Assembly (NCBI RefSeq): GCF_014196845.1
Contig: NZ_JACIEM010000005.1
Location: 372,001 to 436,000 of the forward strand
Length of the DNA: 64,000 nucleotides
Origin: Aurantimonas endophytica
GTDB lineage: Bacteria; Pseudomonadota; Alphaproteobacteria; Rhizobiales; Rhizobiaceae
Direction of reading: 5' to 3'
Both the position numbers and the translations under genes were made by a program. The number at the start of each line of letters is the position of its first letter. The first letter of the stretch is position 1. Under the pieces are notes generated by a model. That model searched no databases, had not been told where the DNA came from, and worked only from the letters and a program-made list of their open reading frames with translations. Positions 18,659-27,905 of the stretch are shown here, in pieces.

Positions 18659-18961
18659 ATGCTGGATTTCATGAAGCAGGGGCTTGTCGATACGACGGGA
18701 CTGTCCCGCGACGCGCTGCACATTCATGTCGGCCTGCTGATCATGGTGATCGGCTTTCTGTGCCTCGGAAGCTTCCGGCGCGTCGCCGGCGTCTGGGTGC
18801 TCGTTCTGGCTATAGCGATCGTGAACGAGCTTTTCGATCTCCATGCCTGGTACGGGTGGACCGGGGGTTTCAACTGGCTCGACAGCATCCACGATCTGAT
18901 CAACACGATGCTCTGGCCTTCGGTGCTCCTGCTGGCTGCGAGATTGCGCAACTGGAAATGA
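18659..18961 (+). CDS. Small three-helix membrane protein, VanZ-like character
   Basis: 100 residues starting at ATG 18659. Three hydrophobic segments at about residues 20-40, 43-65 and 76-96 are separated by short loops; a charged EL/FDLH segment and a DSIHDLINTMLWP motif lie in the last part. The pattern D-x-x-x-D-x-x-N-T-x-x-W-P resembles small VanZ-like or hypothetical membrane proteins found near polysaccharide genes. No enzyme motif is visible. It stands alone between the glycosyltransferase and a gene-free stretch and may be the last gene of the biosynthesis operon. Confidence 0.6.
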   Translation: MLDFMKQGLVDTTGLSRDALHIHVGLLIMVIGFLCLGSFRRVAGVWVLVLAIAIVNELFDLHAWYGWTGGFNWLDSIHDLINTMLWPSVLLLAARLRNWK

Positions 18962-19402
18962 GCATCTCTCGATGCCGACATCGCAGGCTGTATCTCGAGG
19001 GCGGTCCCCTGGCCGGTTGCGGCCTGTCTGGCGCGCCCCGGCCTTTGTTCTCGCTCCGCGTGTCTGCAATAGGTCCACGCGTCCGCGATCCCTTGAAGGC
19101 TGAGTAAACCGTCGGTTGCGAGCCACCAGAAGCGCCCCTGCGCGACCTGATGCGATCACGCATCCGTTACTAACTGATTTTGCAGACTTATTTCTTCACA
19201 GCGTTGCGGATTGAGGGCGACAGGAGGCCGTTTGTCAGCCACACTGATCGCTGCGCCGGACGTTTGGCGTCGGCAGAATGTTTCCACGCGTCGGGGCAAG
19301 TGGAAGATGCCTCATGAGGGGACATCCTGGACCTCGCCTTCAACGTGCAGAAGCGGATTGGATCTCGATCTGCCGGGACTGCTGGTTGGGAGCTAGTCGG
19401 TA
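18962..19402. other. Gene-free gap separating the biosynthesis block from the export operon
   Basis: In 441 bp I see no credible coding frame. The segment around 19,160-19,200 is AT-rich compared with its surroundings and is the likeliest place for a promoter of the downstream export operon, but I cannot point to a convincing -35/-10 pair. No T-tailed hairpin or direct repeat stands out. Confidence 0.5.
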
Positions 19403-20224
19403 TTGATTGACCTGCACAGCCATATCCTCAGCGGGGTCGACGACGGGGCGGAGACGCTTGCCATGTCGATCGCCATGGCGAGGCTGGCGGTGGATGACGG
19501 CGTCACGGTCATGGCCTGCACGCCGCATATCGTTCCGGGCCTGTACATGAACCACCCGCGGGAGATCGCGCGGCGGGTCGCTGAACTGAGTGCCGTTCTG
19601 GAAGACGAGCAGATCCCGCTCCGGTTGATCGTCGGAGCTGACGTGCATATTGCCCCGGGTCTTCTTGATCAATTGTCGGGCAATGCGCCGCCAACCCTGA
19701 ATAGAAGTCGATATTTCCTGCTCGAGCCGTCTCTTGATGTTCTCCCGCCAAGGTTCGTGGAGTTTTGCGGGGGTCTTATTGCCGCCGGGTTTGTGCCGAT
19801 AATCACTCATCCGGAGAGACTTGCATGGGTGGCGGGGCACTATGGCGTCATTCGGGAGCTGGCGGAAAGCGGGATACTGATGCAGCTGACAGCGGGATCG
19901 CTTACCGGTGATTTCGGCCGCAGCGCACGAGTGCTGGCGGAGCGCATGCTCGACGAGGGGTTCTGCGACATCATCGCCAGCGACGCTCACGGCGTTGCCT
20001 CGCGGCGCCCCGGACTGTCGAAGGCGCGCGCCATCGTGGCGGAGCGCCTGGGGGAACAGGAGGCCGAGAATGTCGTGCTCGTGCGACCGAGGGTGATCTT
20101 GGAAAACGGCGTCGTGGAACGCCCGTCTCGCTTTGGTGGTGCTCGTGATGTCGCGTGGCAGGCGGCGGGGCACGGGGGCGATGCACCCTTCAGAAGTCTC
20201 GTGAAACGAATGACAGGCGCCTGA
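19403..20224 (+). CDS. CpsB/CapC-type tyrosine-protein phosphatase (PHP fold)
   Basis: TTG at 19403 is used as start because IDLHSHILSGVDDG is the exact N-terminus of this family; 273 residues. Metal ligands of the PHP fold are all visible: HSH near residue 5, a CTPH motif, ADVHIAPGLL, ITHPERLAW and SDAHG near residue 193. These Mn-dependent phosphatases dephosphorylate the tyrosine tail of BY-kinases and so control chain length and export. The BY-kinase is two genes downstream. It ends in TGATG, overlapping the start of the export lipoprotein by one base. Confidence 0.88.
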   Translation: MIDLHSHILSGVDDGAETLAMSIAMARLAVDDGVTVMACTPHIVPGLYMNHPREIARRVAELSAVLEDEQIPLRLIVGADVHIAPGLLDQLSGNAPPTLNRSRYFLLEPSLDVLPPRFVEFCGGLIAAGFVPIITHPERLAWVAGHYGVIRELAESGILMQLTAGSLTGDFGRSARVLAERMLDEGFCDIIASDAHGVASRRPGLSKARAIVAERLGEQEAENVVLVRPRVILENGVVERPSRFGGARDVAWQAAGHGGDAPFRSLVKRMTGA

Positions 20225-21006
20225 TGAAGACAAGCCGAGCACATTCTCCACCCGCTTTCCCCAGATTCCGGCTCCTGGTCCCTGCAGCATTCGGCGTCGC
20301 CGTGGCCCTCGGGGGCTGCAGCAGCGGCAGCGCACCCACACTCTCGGCGGCAAGTCCCTCCGGCTATGCTTCCAGTGCCGGCGGAGCAGGTGAGCTCAGG
20401 CTGGTGGCAAACCTGCCGGCGCCAGTCGATACCCGCGATGGCGCAGACCAGCTGATCTCGGCAAACGATGTCCTGGAGGTGGATGTCTTTCAGGTGGACG
20501 ATCTGGATCGTGTCGTTCAGGTCGATGCGAGCGGGCAGATTACGGTTCCGCTCGTTGGAACCGTTACGGCAGCCGGAAAGAGCGTTCGCGCGCTGGAGGC
20601 CGAACTCGAGCGTTCCTATGGAGCCACCTATCTCCAGTCGCCCGACATAACCGTCTTCGTCAAGGAATCCGCGGGGCAGAAGGTGACCGTCGACGGTGAG
20701 GTGGCAAGGGCAGGCCTGCTTCCCGTGACCGCCGGTTCGACGCTTCAGCAGGTGATCGCGCAGGCGGGGGGATTCCGCCCGGTCGCTGATGCCACGAAGG
20801 TTTTCCTTTTCCGCGACTATGGCAGCGAGCGCCTGGTGATGAACGTCAATGTCAGCGACATCCGGGCCGGAAGAGCCAGCGATCCGCGGGTCTTTGGCGG
20901 TGACACCATCGTGGTGTTCAGCTCCGCGAGCAAGGTGGCGTTGCAGAACCTCAAGGAAGCCATGGGCGTGGCGGGTAGTGCCGCGCGGCTAGCGGTCATA
21001 CCGTGA
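20224..21006 (+). CDS. Outer-membrane polysaccharide export lipoprotein (Wza/OMA family)
   Basis: ATG 20224 gives 260 residues with a lipoprotein signal: a basic start, a hydrophobic core, and the lipobox LGGC with the acylated Cys near residue 32. The Poly_export domain starts with LISANDVLEVDVFQVDDLD, and a SLBB-type segment follows (VTVDGEVARAGLLPV, TLQQVIAQAGGF). It would form the outer-membrane channel with the co-polymerase encoded next. It is shorter than E. coli Wza, so it belongs to the short OMA type common in alphaproteobacteria. Confidence 0.88.
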   Translation: MKTSRAHSPPAFPRFRLLVPAAFGVAVALGGCSSGSAPTLSAASPSGYASSAGGAGELRLVANLPAPVDTRDGADQLISANDVLEVDVFQVDDLDRVVQVDASGQITVPLVGTVTAAGKSVRALEAELERSYGATYLQSPDITVFVKESAGQKVTVDGEVARAGLLPVTAGSTLQQVIAQAGGFRPVADATKVFLFRDYGSERLVMNVNVSDIRAGRASDPRVFGGDTIVVFSSASKVALQNLKEAMGVAGSAARLAVIP

Positions 21007-21043
21007 GCGGCAACCGGCAGTCAGCGGTCAGGAGGGCGGCCTC

Positions 21044-23413
21044 ATGATGCTAGGCAATCTGGGCGACGGGAGCAGGAGGCTCAGCCCCATGGGCGTCGAC
21101 GCCTTGTCGCTCGAGCCGGCCGACGATTTCTACCGCGCCCAGTACGCCCGTCGCCCGGAGGGTCTCGCGCAAGCGGAGGAAGGCGAAGCCGGCTTCGATC
21201 CGCTGCGGCTTTTCTACTACCTGCTGCAGTATCGCTGGCTGATACTTGCAGCGGCCGTGCTTGCCATCATCGTCGGCATGATCGTCACGCTGATGCAGAC
21301 GCCGAAATACGAGGCCGCGGCGCGTCTCGAAATCCTTGTTCCCTCTGCCAAGGTCTTCGACGACCTGCAGGTCGTTTCCGAAGGTACCGACCTTCGCGCA
21401 TTCCTGACAGCACGCGAAAAGATCAGGAGCCGGGCACTGGCCGAGCGTGTCGTCTATGAGCTGAACCTCAGCGAAAACGCCAACTTCCTGTTCCCCGAGC
21501 CGAATATCGCAGTCTCGAACCTGTTCGACCGTGCCTTCGGCCGGTCCGAGCCCCGCTCCCTTGATGATATCGCCCCGGAGGCACGCGAGCGTCTGGCTAT
21601 CGCTCGCGTGCGAGAAAACCTCTCGGCGGAGCTGGTCAACAACACCAGCCTGATGACCGTGACCTTCCGCGACCAGAACCCGGAGATCGCCCAGCAGGTG
21701 GTGAACCAGGCCGCGCAGAGCTTCATCGACCAGCGCCTCGACCAGACCAGCGAAACCTCGTCGCTGGCGCGGCAGTTCATCCAGGAACAGGTGCTGCAGG
21801 TAAAGGACCGTCTGCAGTCCTCCGAAGAGGAGTTGGTCGCCTACGCCAAGTCGGAAGGCCTCACGATCGACGACAGCAATTCTTCCCTGATCCTCAACAG
21901 CATCCGGGACATCAACCAGGCGCTTTCGCAGGCGGTCCGGGAGCGCCTCGACAAAGGGCGCTGGGTCACGCAGATCGACGCCGGAAGCGGGGCCTCGTTG
22001 CCGCAGGTTCTGGAGAGCCAAGGCATCCAGAATCTGCGTGACCGGGTCGCCGAACTGCGCAGCGTCTATCAGCAGAAGCTGGGCACGTTGAAGCCGGCCT
22101 ATCCCGAAATGCGGCAGCTCAGCGCCCAGATCGGCGAGCTGGAAAGTCAGATCGAACAGGCGATCGACGTCGTCACCAGCTCGATCCGCCTCGAATTCCA
22201 GGATGCGCAGACCAGCGAAAAACAGTTGCGGGCGGAGCTCGCGGAACTGGAGGCGCAACAGGCCGATTTCCAGGACCGGAACATCCGCTACACCATCCTC
22301 AAGCGCGAGGTGGACTCAAACCGCTCCCAGTACGAGAGCCTGATCGCCAAGCTCAACGAGGTGGGGGTCGGTTCGGAGCTGCGCAACCAGAACGCCGCGA
22401 TCGTCGATGCCGCCGCCGTGCCTCGATCGCCGTATTCCCCGCGGATGCCGATGAACATGGCGATGTCCTTGGCCTTGTTCATGGCAGGAACGGCCGGGTT
22501 CATCTATCTGCGCGAGCTCCTGGACAACACCTTCACCGTGCCGGCGCAATTGGAGTCCGAACTGCGGCTGCCCGTTCTGGGGATCCTTCCCGCGATCCCG
22601 GTCGACGGGCTGGACGACGCGCTGATGGATCAGCAATCGGCGCTGTCCGAGGCCTACCGCTCCTTGCGAACGTCGCTGCAGTTTACCGGCACCGAAGGCA
22701 CGCCCAAGAGCCTTCTCGTCACGAGTTCCGAGGCCTCCGAGGGCAAGTCGACCAGTACCTACAAGCTGGCCGAGGACTTCGCGGTCCTCGGCGCGAAAGT
22801 GCTGGTCATCGACGCCGACCTGCGCAAGCCCAGCCTGCACCGCATGTTCAATACGTCCAACACGATCGGACTGAGCAATCTCCTGACCAGCACGATATCT
22901 GCCGAAGACATGCGCGAGATCTTCAAGAACACGCGTTTCGACAATGTCAGGCTGCTGACCTCCGGAACCTTGCCACCCAATCCGGCAGACCTTCTGTCGT
23001 CGCCAAAAATGGCGCAGCTGATGCGGCTTTTCGCCGAGCGGTTCGACATGATCATCATCGACGCGCCCCCCGTGCTCGGCCTGTCCGACGCTCCCATCCT
23101 CAGCCGCCTGACCGAAGGAACGCTGCTGATCGTCTCCTCGGGCCAGGTGGGGCGCAAGCATGCGGCGGCCGCCGTCAAACGGTTGCGTTCGACCGGCGCC
23201 AATGTCATCGGCGCGGCGCTGACGAAGCTGGAAGTCAAGAAGTTCGACTACAACCACGGCTATGGCTACGTGAACAGCGGCTACTATACCTACGACGCAC
23301 GGCCGGCACGCCTGGAAGATGGTAGTCGCGGGGAAAAACGCGATGGGATTCAGAAGACGATATCTCATTGGCTGCGCCGCATTGGCTTTCCTGGCATGTC
23401 TGGCTCTGCTTGA
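21044..23413 (+). CDS. Polysaccharide co-polymerase with BY-kinase domain (Wzc-like)
   Basis: ATG 21044 has AGGAGG eight bases upstream; 789 residues. A Wzz-type domain has its first membrane helix near 63-85, long periplasmic coiled coils, and a second helix near 468-486. The cytoplasmic kinase has Walker A TSSEASEGKST (about 558-568; the usual PG of this loop is AS here), Walker A' VLVIDADLRKP (about 586) and Walker B MIIIDAPP (about 668). The C-terminal tail carries six tyrosines between about 732 and 752 (DYNHGYGYVNSGYYTYD) as autophosphorylation sites. It controls chain length and export together with the CpsB-type phosphatase. Confidence 0.92.
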   Translation: MMLGNLGDGSRRLSPMGVDALSLEPADDFYRAQYARRPEGLAQAEEGEAGFDPLRLFYYLLQYRWLILAAAVLAIIVGMIVTLMQTPKYEAAARLEILVPSAKVFDDLQVVSEGTDLRAFLTAREKIRSRALAERVVYELNLSENANFLFPEPNIAVSNLFDRAFGRSEPRSLDDIAPEARERLAIARVRENLSAELVNNTSLMTVTFRDQNPEIAQQVVNQAAQSFIDQRLDQTSETSSLARQFIQEQVLQVKDRLQSSEEELVAYAKSEGLTIDDSNSSLILNSIRDINQALSQAVRERLDKGRWVTQIDAGSGASLPQVLESQGIQNLRDRVAELRSVYQQKLGTLKPAYPEMRQLSAQIGELESQIEQAIDVVTSSIRLEFQDAQTSEKQLRAELAELEAQQADFQDRNIRYTILKREVDSNRSQYESLIAKLNEVGVGSELRNQNAAIVDAAAVPRSPYSPRMPMNMAMSLALFMAGTAGFIYLRELLDNTFTVPAQLESELRLPVLGILPAIPVDGLDDALMDQQSALSEAYRSLRTSLQFTGTEGTPKSLLVTSSEASEGKSTSTYKLAEDFAVLGAKVLVIDADLRKPSLHRMFNTSNTIGLSNLLTSTISAEDMREIFKNTRFDNVRLLTSGTLPPNPADLLSSPKMAQLMRLFAERFDMIIIDAPPVLGLSDAPILSRLTEGTLLIVSSGQVGRKHAAAAVKRLRSTGANVIGAALTKLEVKKFDYNHGYGYVNSGYYTYDARPARLEDGSRGEKRDGIQKTISHWLRRIGFPGMSGSA

Positions 23414-24584
23414 CGGTCTCAGTCGCTGGCTCGAAGCGGTCGATCCCGACCTCGCGGTAGTCCTCAATCCGGCAAACACCGATGCGCGGATTCGCCGGTC
23501 CGTGGCCGCGCTGAACGACGCGCGATCGGACAAGTCGGCGGCCGACATTGCCGAGGACCTGCAGTTCGTCGTCCGCTATGCACCGATCGATCCGAGGGCC
23601 GGGAGCCTTCTGGGAGAACTGGCGCTTCGCCAGGGCGAGGTGGAGCAGGCAACGGCGCTGTTCCGACGGGTTCTCGCGCAGTCTCCGACGGAACTGCACA
23701 GCCTGAAGCGGATGATTTCACTGGAGCTCCGCAGCGGCGGCATGGCCACGGCCTTGTCGAGGCTGGGAATTCTCCTGAAGCGCTGGCCGGCGCGATTTAC
23801 CGAGTTCGCGGATATTTTCCCCCCGCTGATGCGGACGCAGGACGGCTATGAAGCGGTTCTTGGAGCCGCGGGGCAGGATGTCGCGTGGCGAACCCGGCTG
23901 CTGAACCATCTGGCGGGCGATCCGCAGACGGGGCCCCTTGCCTACCGACTGTTGCTCGACCTGCGCAATTCGCAGGAGCCGGGCACGCAAGGGGAAGTTG
24001 ACCGGGTGGTCGGCTTGCTTCTCGCGAGGGGGCAGCCGCAACTGGCATACCAGGCATTCGCCCTGTCGACGTCGCCGGAGCGGCAGGCGGAGCTCGGCTA
24101 CGTCACCAATCCAGCCTTCATCCCCACCGCGGCTGCCTCGCCTTTCGACTGGAGCGTCCGGCGGCTGGCGGGAGTGGAAGCGCGGATGCTGCCTGGCCCC
24201 GACGGCTCCGAGGGATCGGGTGGCCTGCACGTGCAGTTCCGCGACCGTCCGGTGAAAGGCCAGATCGCCCAGCAGGTGCTGATGCTGCCCCCGGGCGATC
24301 TCGAAATGGTCGCCGAGATCACGACGCAAGGCCTGGTGACGCCGAAGGGACTGTCCTGGACGGTGACATGCGAGCGTAACCGGCAGACGCTGGGGGAGCT
24401 CGTCGTGGAACCGGGGAACCATGAGCGCCGCTCGGCATCCGCCTCGATCAAGGTGCCGCCCGCGGGCTGCGACATGCAATGGCTGCGGCTGTCGACGGGC
24501 GTGGTGGCGCCGAGCATGCGATATCGCTACGGCGGCAGCCTGACCGTTCACCGGCTTGCCGTCAGGCTGTTCGATGGGGAGTGA
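23343..24584 (+). CDS. Membrane-anchored TPR-like protein of the export operon
   Basis: ATG 23343 lies inside the BY-kinase gene (71-base overlap) and gives 413 residues. One N-terminal hydrophobic helix (about residues 8-24), then TPR-like helices around residues 55-110 (GSLLGELALRQGEVEQATALFRR, shown here in part as LGELALRQGEVEQATALF). The second half is beta-rich, contains conserved CERN and GCDMQW cysteines, and could be a carbohydrate-binding-like domain. It is probably periplasmic. The deep overlap and an 11-base overlap with the next gene imply coupled translation with the kinase and the polymerase/ligase. No family name is certain. Confidence 0.7.
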   Translation: MGFRRRYLIGCAALAFLACLALLDGLSRWLEAVDPDLAVVLNPANTDARIRRSVAALNDARSDKSAADIAEDLQFVVRYAPIDPRAGSLLGELALRQGEVEQATALFRRVLAQSPTELHSLKRMISLELRSGGMATALSRLGILLKRWPARFTEFADIFPPLMRTQDGYEAVLGAAGQDVAWRTRLLNHLAGDPQTGPLAYRLLLDLRNSQEPGTQGEVDRVVGLLLARGQPQLAYQAFALSTSPERQAELGYVTNPAFIPTAAASPFDWSVRRLAGVEARMLPGPDGSEGSGGLHVQFRDRPVKGQIAQQVLMLPPGDLEMVAEITTQGLVTPKGLSWTVTCERNRQTLGELVVEPGNHERRSASASIKVPPAGCDMQWLRLSTGVVAPSMRYRYGGSLTVHRLAVRLFDGE

Positions 24585-25872
24585 CGGCTGGAGCCGCATC
24601 GTCAAGAACGCGCTGGGCCTGCTACTGCTGGCGGCCGCCATTCTTGGCGGGAACACGGTCTCCAACCTGAACGGGGATCTGCTGATCCTGGCCACGCTGG
24701 TGGTTTTCGCGCTCGCCCTGCTTACCCTCGATCCGCATCGGATCGGGATAGGGCCGGTCGTGTTCGCCGCCGTCGCGATCGCCAGCGTCGGAATTCAGCT
24801 GCTTCCGCTGGGGGGCTGGGGCGGGGAAACGATCGGCGGTGCGTTCAGGGGCACGTTCCTGACGCTGAATTTCGTCGAGACGGCCCGGGTCCTCTTGTCA
24901 CTGCTCGTCGCGCTGATGGTGTTCTTCGTGACGCTGACCCTCAGCTATTCCAAGGCGCGCAGCCTCCTGTCGTTCATGTATGTCGCGCTCTACTGCAACG
25001 TCCTGATGGGGGCGGTGCAGTTCGCCTCCCGTGGGACGATGCGGGCGGGCCCGTTCGATTACCCGCTGGGCGGCGGTTTCTTCATCAACCCGAACCATTT
25101 TTCGACGTTTCTGCTGGTTTTCATCCCCTTCCTGATCTTCAGCCTACTCTACGAGACCCGCAGGATCTTCGCGGGCGTCACCTTCGGCCTGCTGGTTCTG
25201 GTGCTTCTCGCCGCCAGCTCGATGGCGGGGGTGGGCCTGGGGCTCGTCGTGATGCTCGTCTCGGTGCTGGCCCTGGCGGAGCGACGGCATGTGTCGTCCT
25301 ACGCCGTGCTGGCGGCACTGGCTCTCGCAGCTATCTACCTGGTGGGTTTCCAGAACCGGCTGGGGCTGGAAACTGGCGTGTCGCAGCATACCCGCCTGCA
25401 GTTCGCCACAACCACGCTGGAGGGCATCCGCGCCTATTTCTGGACCGGCGTCGGCTACGGAACGTTCGCGGACGCCTACGCCATGTTCATGAGGCCGGAG
25501 GATATCCAGCAGGCCTATGTCAATCACGCGCATAACGACTACCTCGAGGTGATCTTCGAGGGCGGGGTCCTGGCGCTGGTGCTGATCGTCGTCTACCTCG
25601 CCGCCTACCTGAGACAATCCATCATCTCGTGGCGCGATCCGTTCAAGCGGTCCGCTTCGATCGCCATAGGGGTGATGCTCCTCCACTCTCTCGTGGACTA
25701 TCCGATCCGCACCTTCGCGCTGCTGTTCATGTTCGCGGTACTCAATGCGCTGCTCTTCCACCCCGACAGAAGGGTGAAGCTGCCCCGAAGCAGGACGATG
25801 GAGGTGTCCATCGGAGGCCGGAAGGTCGATGTGCCGTTCGAGCGAGCCGACCACCGACGACGCAGCGTCTGA
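24574..25872 (+). CDS. O-antigen ligase/polymerase family protein (Wzy_C domain)
   Basis: ATG 24574 overlaps the TPR protein and gives 432 residues. About ten to twelve hydrophobic segments; the large periplasmic loop near residues 310-335 carries the Wzy_C signature NHAHNDYLEVIFEGGV, in which the histidine before N-D-Y-L is functionally important in WaaL-type enzymes. Such proteins either ligate chains to a carrier or polymerise repeat units. Because it is in the export operon rather than next to Wzx, exopolysaccharide polymerisation or ligation are both open. The C-terminal 40 residues are cytoplasmic and charged. Confidence 0.82.
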   Translation: MGSDGWSRIVKNALGLLLLAAAILGGNTVSNLNGDLLILATLVVFALALLTLDPHRIGIGPVVFAAVAIASVGIQLLPLGGWGGETIGGAFRGTFLTLNFVETARVLLSLLVALMVFFVTLTLSYSKARSLLSFMYVALYCNVLMGAVQFASRGTMRAGPFDYPLGGGFFINPNHFSTFLLVFIPFLIFSLLYETRRIFAGVTFGLLVLVLLAASSMAGVGLGLVVMLVSVLALAERRHVSSYAVLAALALAAIYLVGFQNRLGLETGVSQHTRLQFATTTLEGIRAYFWTGVGYGTFADAYAMFMRPEDIQQAYVNHAHNDYLEVIFEGGVLALVLIVVYLAAYLRQSIISWRDPFKRSASIAIGVMLLHSLVDYPIRTFALLFMFAVLNALLFHPDRRVKLPRSRTMEVSIGGRKVDVPFERADHRRRSV

Positions 25873-25905
25873 TGCGAAGCGGTCGACGCGCTCGGCAACC
25901 TTATG

Positions 25906-26550
25906 TCACGCCCTTGGTTGCTGCCCCGGCCGGCGGACAGTCGTGACCGTGCCGCTCTTGCCGCCGCCACAGTAGAACCGGCCGGCACCGTCGGATTCAA
26001 GCCCGGACACCATCGTGCCTGTCGGCAGAACGAGGCGTTCCACCACCTCGCCGGTGGACTTGTCGAGCCGCCGCAGCTCGCTTCCGTCATCGACCCAGGC
26101 GCCATGCCAGAGTTCACCGTCGAGCCAGGTGACGCCGGTGACCAGGCGGTTGGATTCGATGGTGCGCAGGATCGCGCCCGTCCGGGGATCGAGCTGGTGG
26201 ATCTTGCGGTCGCGATACTGCCCCACCCAAAGCGTTCCCTCGGCCCAGGCAAGACCGGAATCGCCGCCACCCGGCGCCGGAATCGTGCCGACGATGCTGC
26301 CGTCCGCCGGATCGATCCGCTGGATGCGATCATCGGCGATCTGGTAGAGGTAGCGGCCGTCGAAGGCCGTGCCGGCATCGGCGGGAACATCGAGCGTGCG
26401 GACGATCTCGCCGCTCTCGGGATCGAAGGCGTTGAGCCGGTCTCCCGACGCGAACCAGACGTGCCTTCCGTCATAGGTCACCCCGTGCACCGGCGGGGAA
26501 TCCGGGAACGGGCCGTAGGTGCGGACGATGTCGGCGGTCGATCGCTTCAT
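25906..26550 (-). CDS. Beta-propeller protein (glutamine-cyclotransferase/PQQ-like repeats)
   Basis: 214 residues without signal peptide. Repeated blade motifs are visible: GVTYDGRHVWFASGD, GLAWAEGTLWVGQY and GVTWLDGELWHGAW, each followed by a strand with D-P-x-T-G. That is the blade pattern of glutaminyl-peptide cyclotransferase-like and YncE-like propellers; only about four to five blades are present. It starts ten bases after the stop of the upstream regulator and is its operon partner. A sensory or ligand-binding role beside the regulator is inferred. Confidence 0.65.
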   Translation of the reverse strand: MKRSTADIVRTYGPFPDSPPVHGVTYDGRHVWFASGDRLNAFDPESGEIVRTLDVPADAGTAFDGRYLYQIADDRIQRIDPADGSIVGTIPAPGGGDSGLAWAEGTLWVGQYRDRKIHQLDPRTGAILRTIESNRLVTGVTWLDGELWHGAWVDDGSELRRLDKSTGEVVERLVLPTGTMVSGLESDGAGRFYCGGGKSGTVTTVRRPGQQPRA

Positions 26551-26559
26551 CCCGCCATC

Positions 26560-27780
26560 CTACCCGCTCGCAAGAGGATCGGGGAGCAACAAAACTGTCG
26601 GGAAGCCGGGCACGTGCGGCACCGTCCAGCGGCGCGACCGTGCACGGCCGAAGGATTGGACCTTCCCGGCACGCGCAAGTCTATCGAGCGCCCGCTGGAT
26701 GGTGCGCGGGCTGGCGCCGAGTGCGATCGCCAGGGCCGAACTCGACCATGCCTCCCCGTCGGCGAGCAGGGCTAGCATCCCGGCGTGCCGATCCTCGACG
26801 GGCGGCGCCAGCACCACGATATGGCGCCCCTGGCGCGGAAGCAGCACAAAGCCCGCTTTCGTCGCGCCGAGATCGGCCAGATCGCCGAGCGCCGCGCGAA
26901 GCCGGCCGATCTCCACCCGCAATCGGGCGCGATGCGACTCGTCGACATGCCGGGCGCCGAAGGCGGACTGGAGCAGCGTGCCCCGCGGCGCGTCTGCCGG
27001 CCAGGCTTCGCCCAGCACGCGTGCCAGGGCGAAGAGTACTGGCCGCGTCGCCAGAGAGAGCGTCGTGCCCCCGACTCTGACGGCATGACGGCAGGCGTCG
27101 ACGATCAACGCGTCGGAAGCGAGAAGCCGCTCGACATCCTCCAGCAGGAGAGGGCGCTCCTCGTCGCCGGCGACGAGCCGGGCCGCGGGCGTATCGAGGA
27201 CGCGGGCGGCGGTTTCGACTTCCGCCACCAGGGCAGGGATACGCGCCGCGCGCGCCGCGATGCCGGCACGAGCGAGCGCCGCGCGGGCCGCCTTCGTGCG
27301 GGTCCGCCGGATGGCGATGCCGGCCACGACCAGTTCGCACGCAGCCCGCGTGGCCGCCGGCAACGACGCCGGATCGAGGCCTTCCAGGATGCGTTCGGCT
27401 TCGTCGATCCGTCCGACGAGCAGCTGGCGCCTGGCCTGAAGCGTGCGCGCATGCGCGACATTGGCACGGTCGCCCTGCGCTTCGAGCGTTGCCCGTGCCG
27501 CCTCGAGTGCGGCCTCGGGCCAGGCAAGGTCGCGTGAGACGAAGGCGATCTCGGCCTCGGCAACGACGCAGCGCGCCCGGGCGACCGGCTGTCCGGGACC
27601 GAAGGCACGCGCCGCGCGCCGCAATAGCGTGGTCGCCCGCGCGAGATCGCCGAGCTGCGCCATCGCGATGCCGCGAAGGGCGAGCGCCGGCGGATCGTCG
27701 CGCAGGGCGACGCGGTTGAGCGCTGCCAGCGGATCTCCGGTCGCGAGCGCCCGCGCGGCTGCGGTGATCAGCGGGTCCAT
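26560..27780 (-). CDS. Transcriptional regulator with helical repeat domain and two DNA-binding domains
   Basis: ATG at 27780 (406 residues); the frame runs further upstream but without a better start. Residues up to about 220 form TPR-like helical repeats rich in Ala and Arg. Residues of about 235-320 look like a winged helix of the OmpR C-terminal type (LFALARVLGEAWP, GARHVDESHRARLRVEIGRL). The last 70 residues add a second helix-turn-helix (SSSALAIALGASPRTIQRAL) and a wing. It is divergent from the DUF899 gene and co-directional with the beta-propeller gene, so it probably controls both from the intergenic region at 27,781-27,905. Confidence 0.75.
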   Translation of the reverse strand: MDPLITAAARALATGDPLAALNRVALRDDPPALALRGIAMAQLGDLARATTLLRRAARAFGPGQPVARARCVVAEAEIAFVSRDLAWPEAALEAARATLEAQGDRANVAHARTLQARRQLLVGRIDEAERILEGLDPASLPAATRAACELVVAGIAIRRTRTKAARAALARAGIAARAARIPALVAEVETAARVLDTPAARLVAGDEERPLLLEDVERLLASDALIVDACRHAVRVGGTTLSLATRPVLFALARVLGEAWPADAPRGTLLQSAFGARHVDESHRARLRVEIGRLRAALGDLADLGATKAGFVLLPRQGRHIVVLAPPVEDRHAGMLALLADGEAWSSSALAIALGASPRTIQRALDRLARAGKVQSFGRARSRRWTVPHVPGFPTVLLLPDPLASG

Positions 27781-27905
27781 CGCGCTTCCGTCACACTTGT
27801 TACTCCCACCCCTCGCGCTCCCGCTGCCAGTGTCGCGTCTGTCCAGCAACGGGGCCGGGAAGCTCACGCTTCATCGGCCAGGCCCCGTCTCATCCGGAGG
27901 CAGCA

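Noticed and set aside
19160-19200. Promoter for the phosphatase/export operon
   Set aside because: AT-rich, but no -35/-10 pair with acceptable spacing could be fixed.
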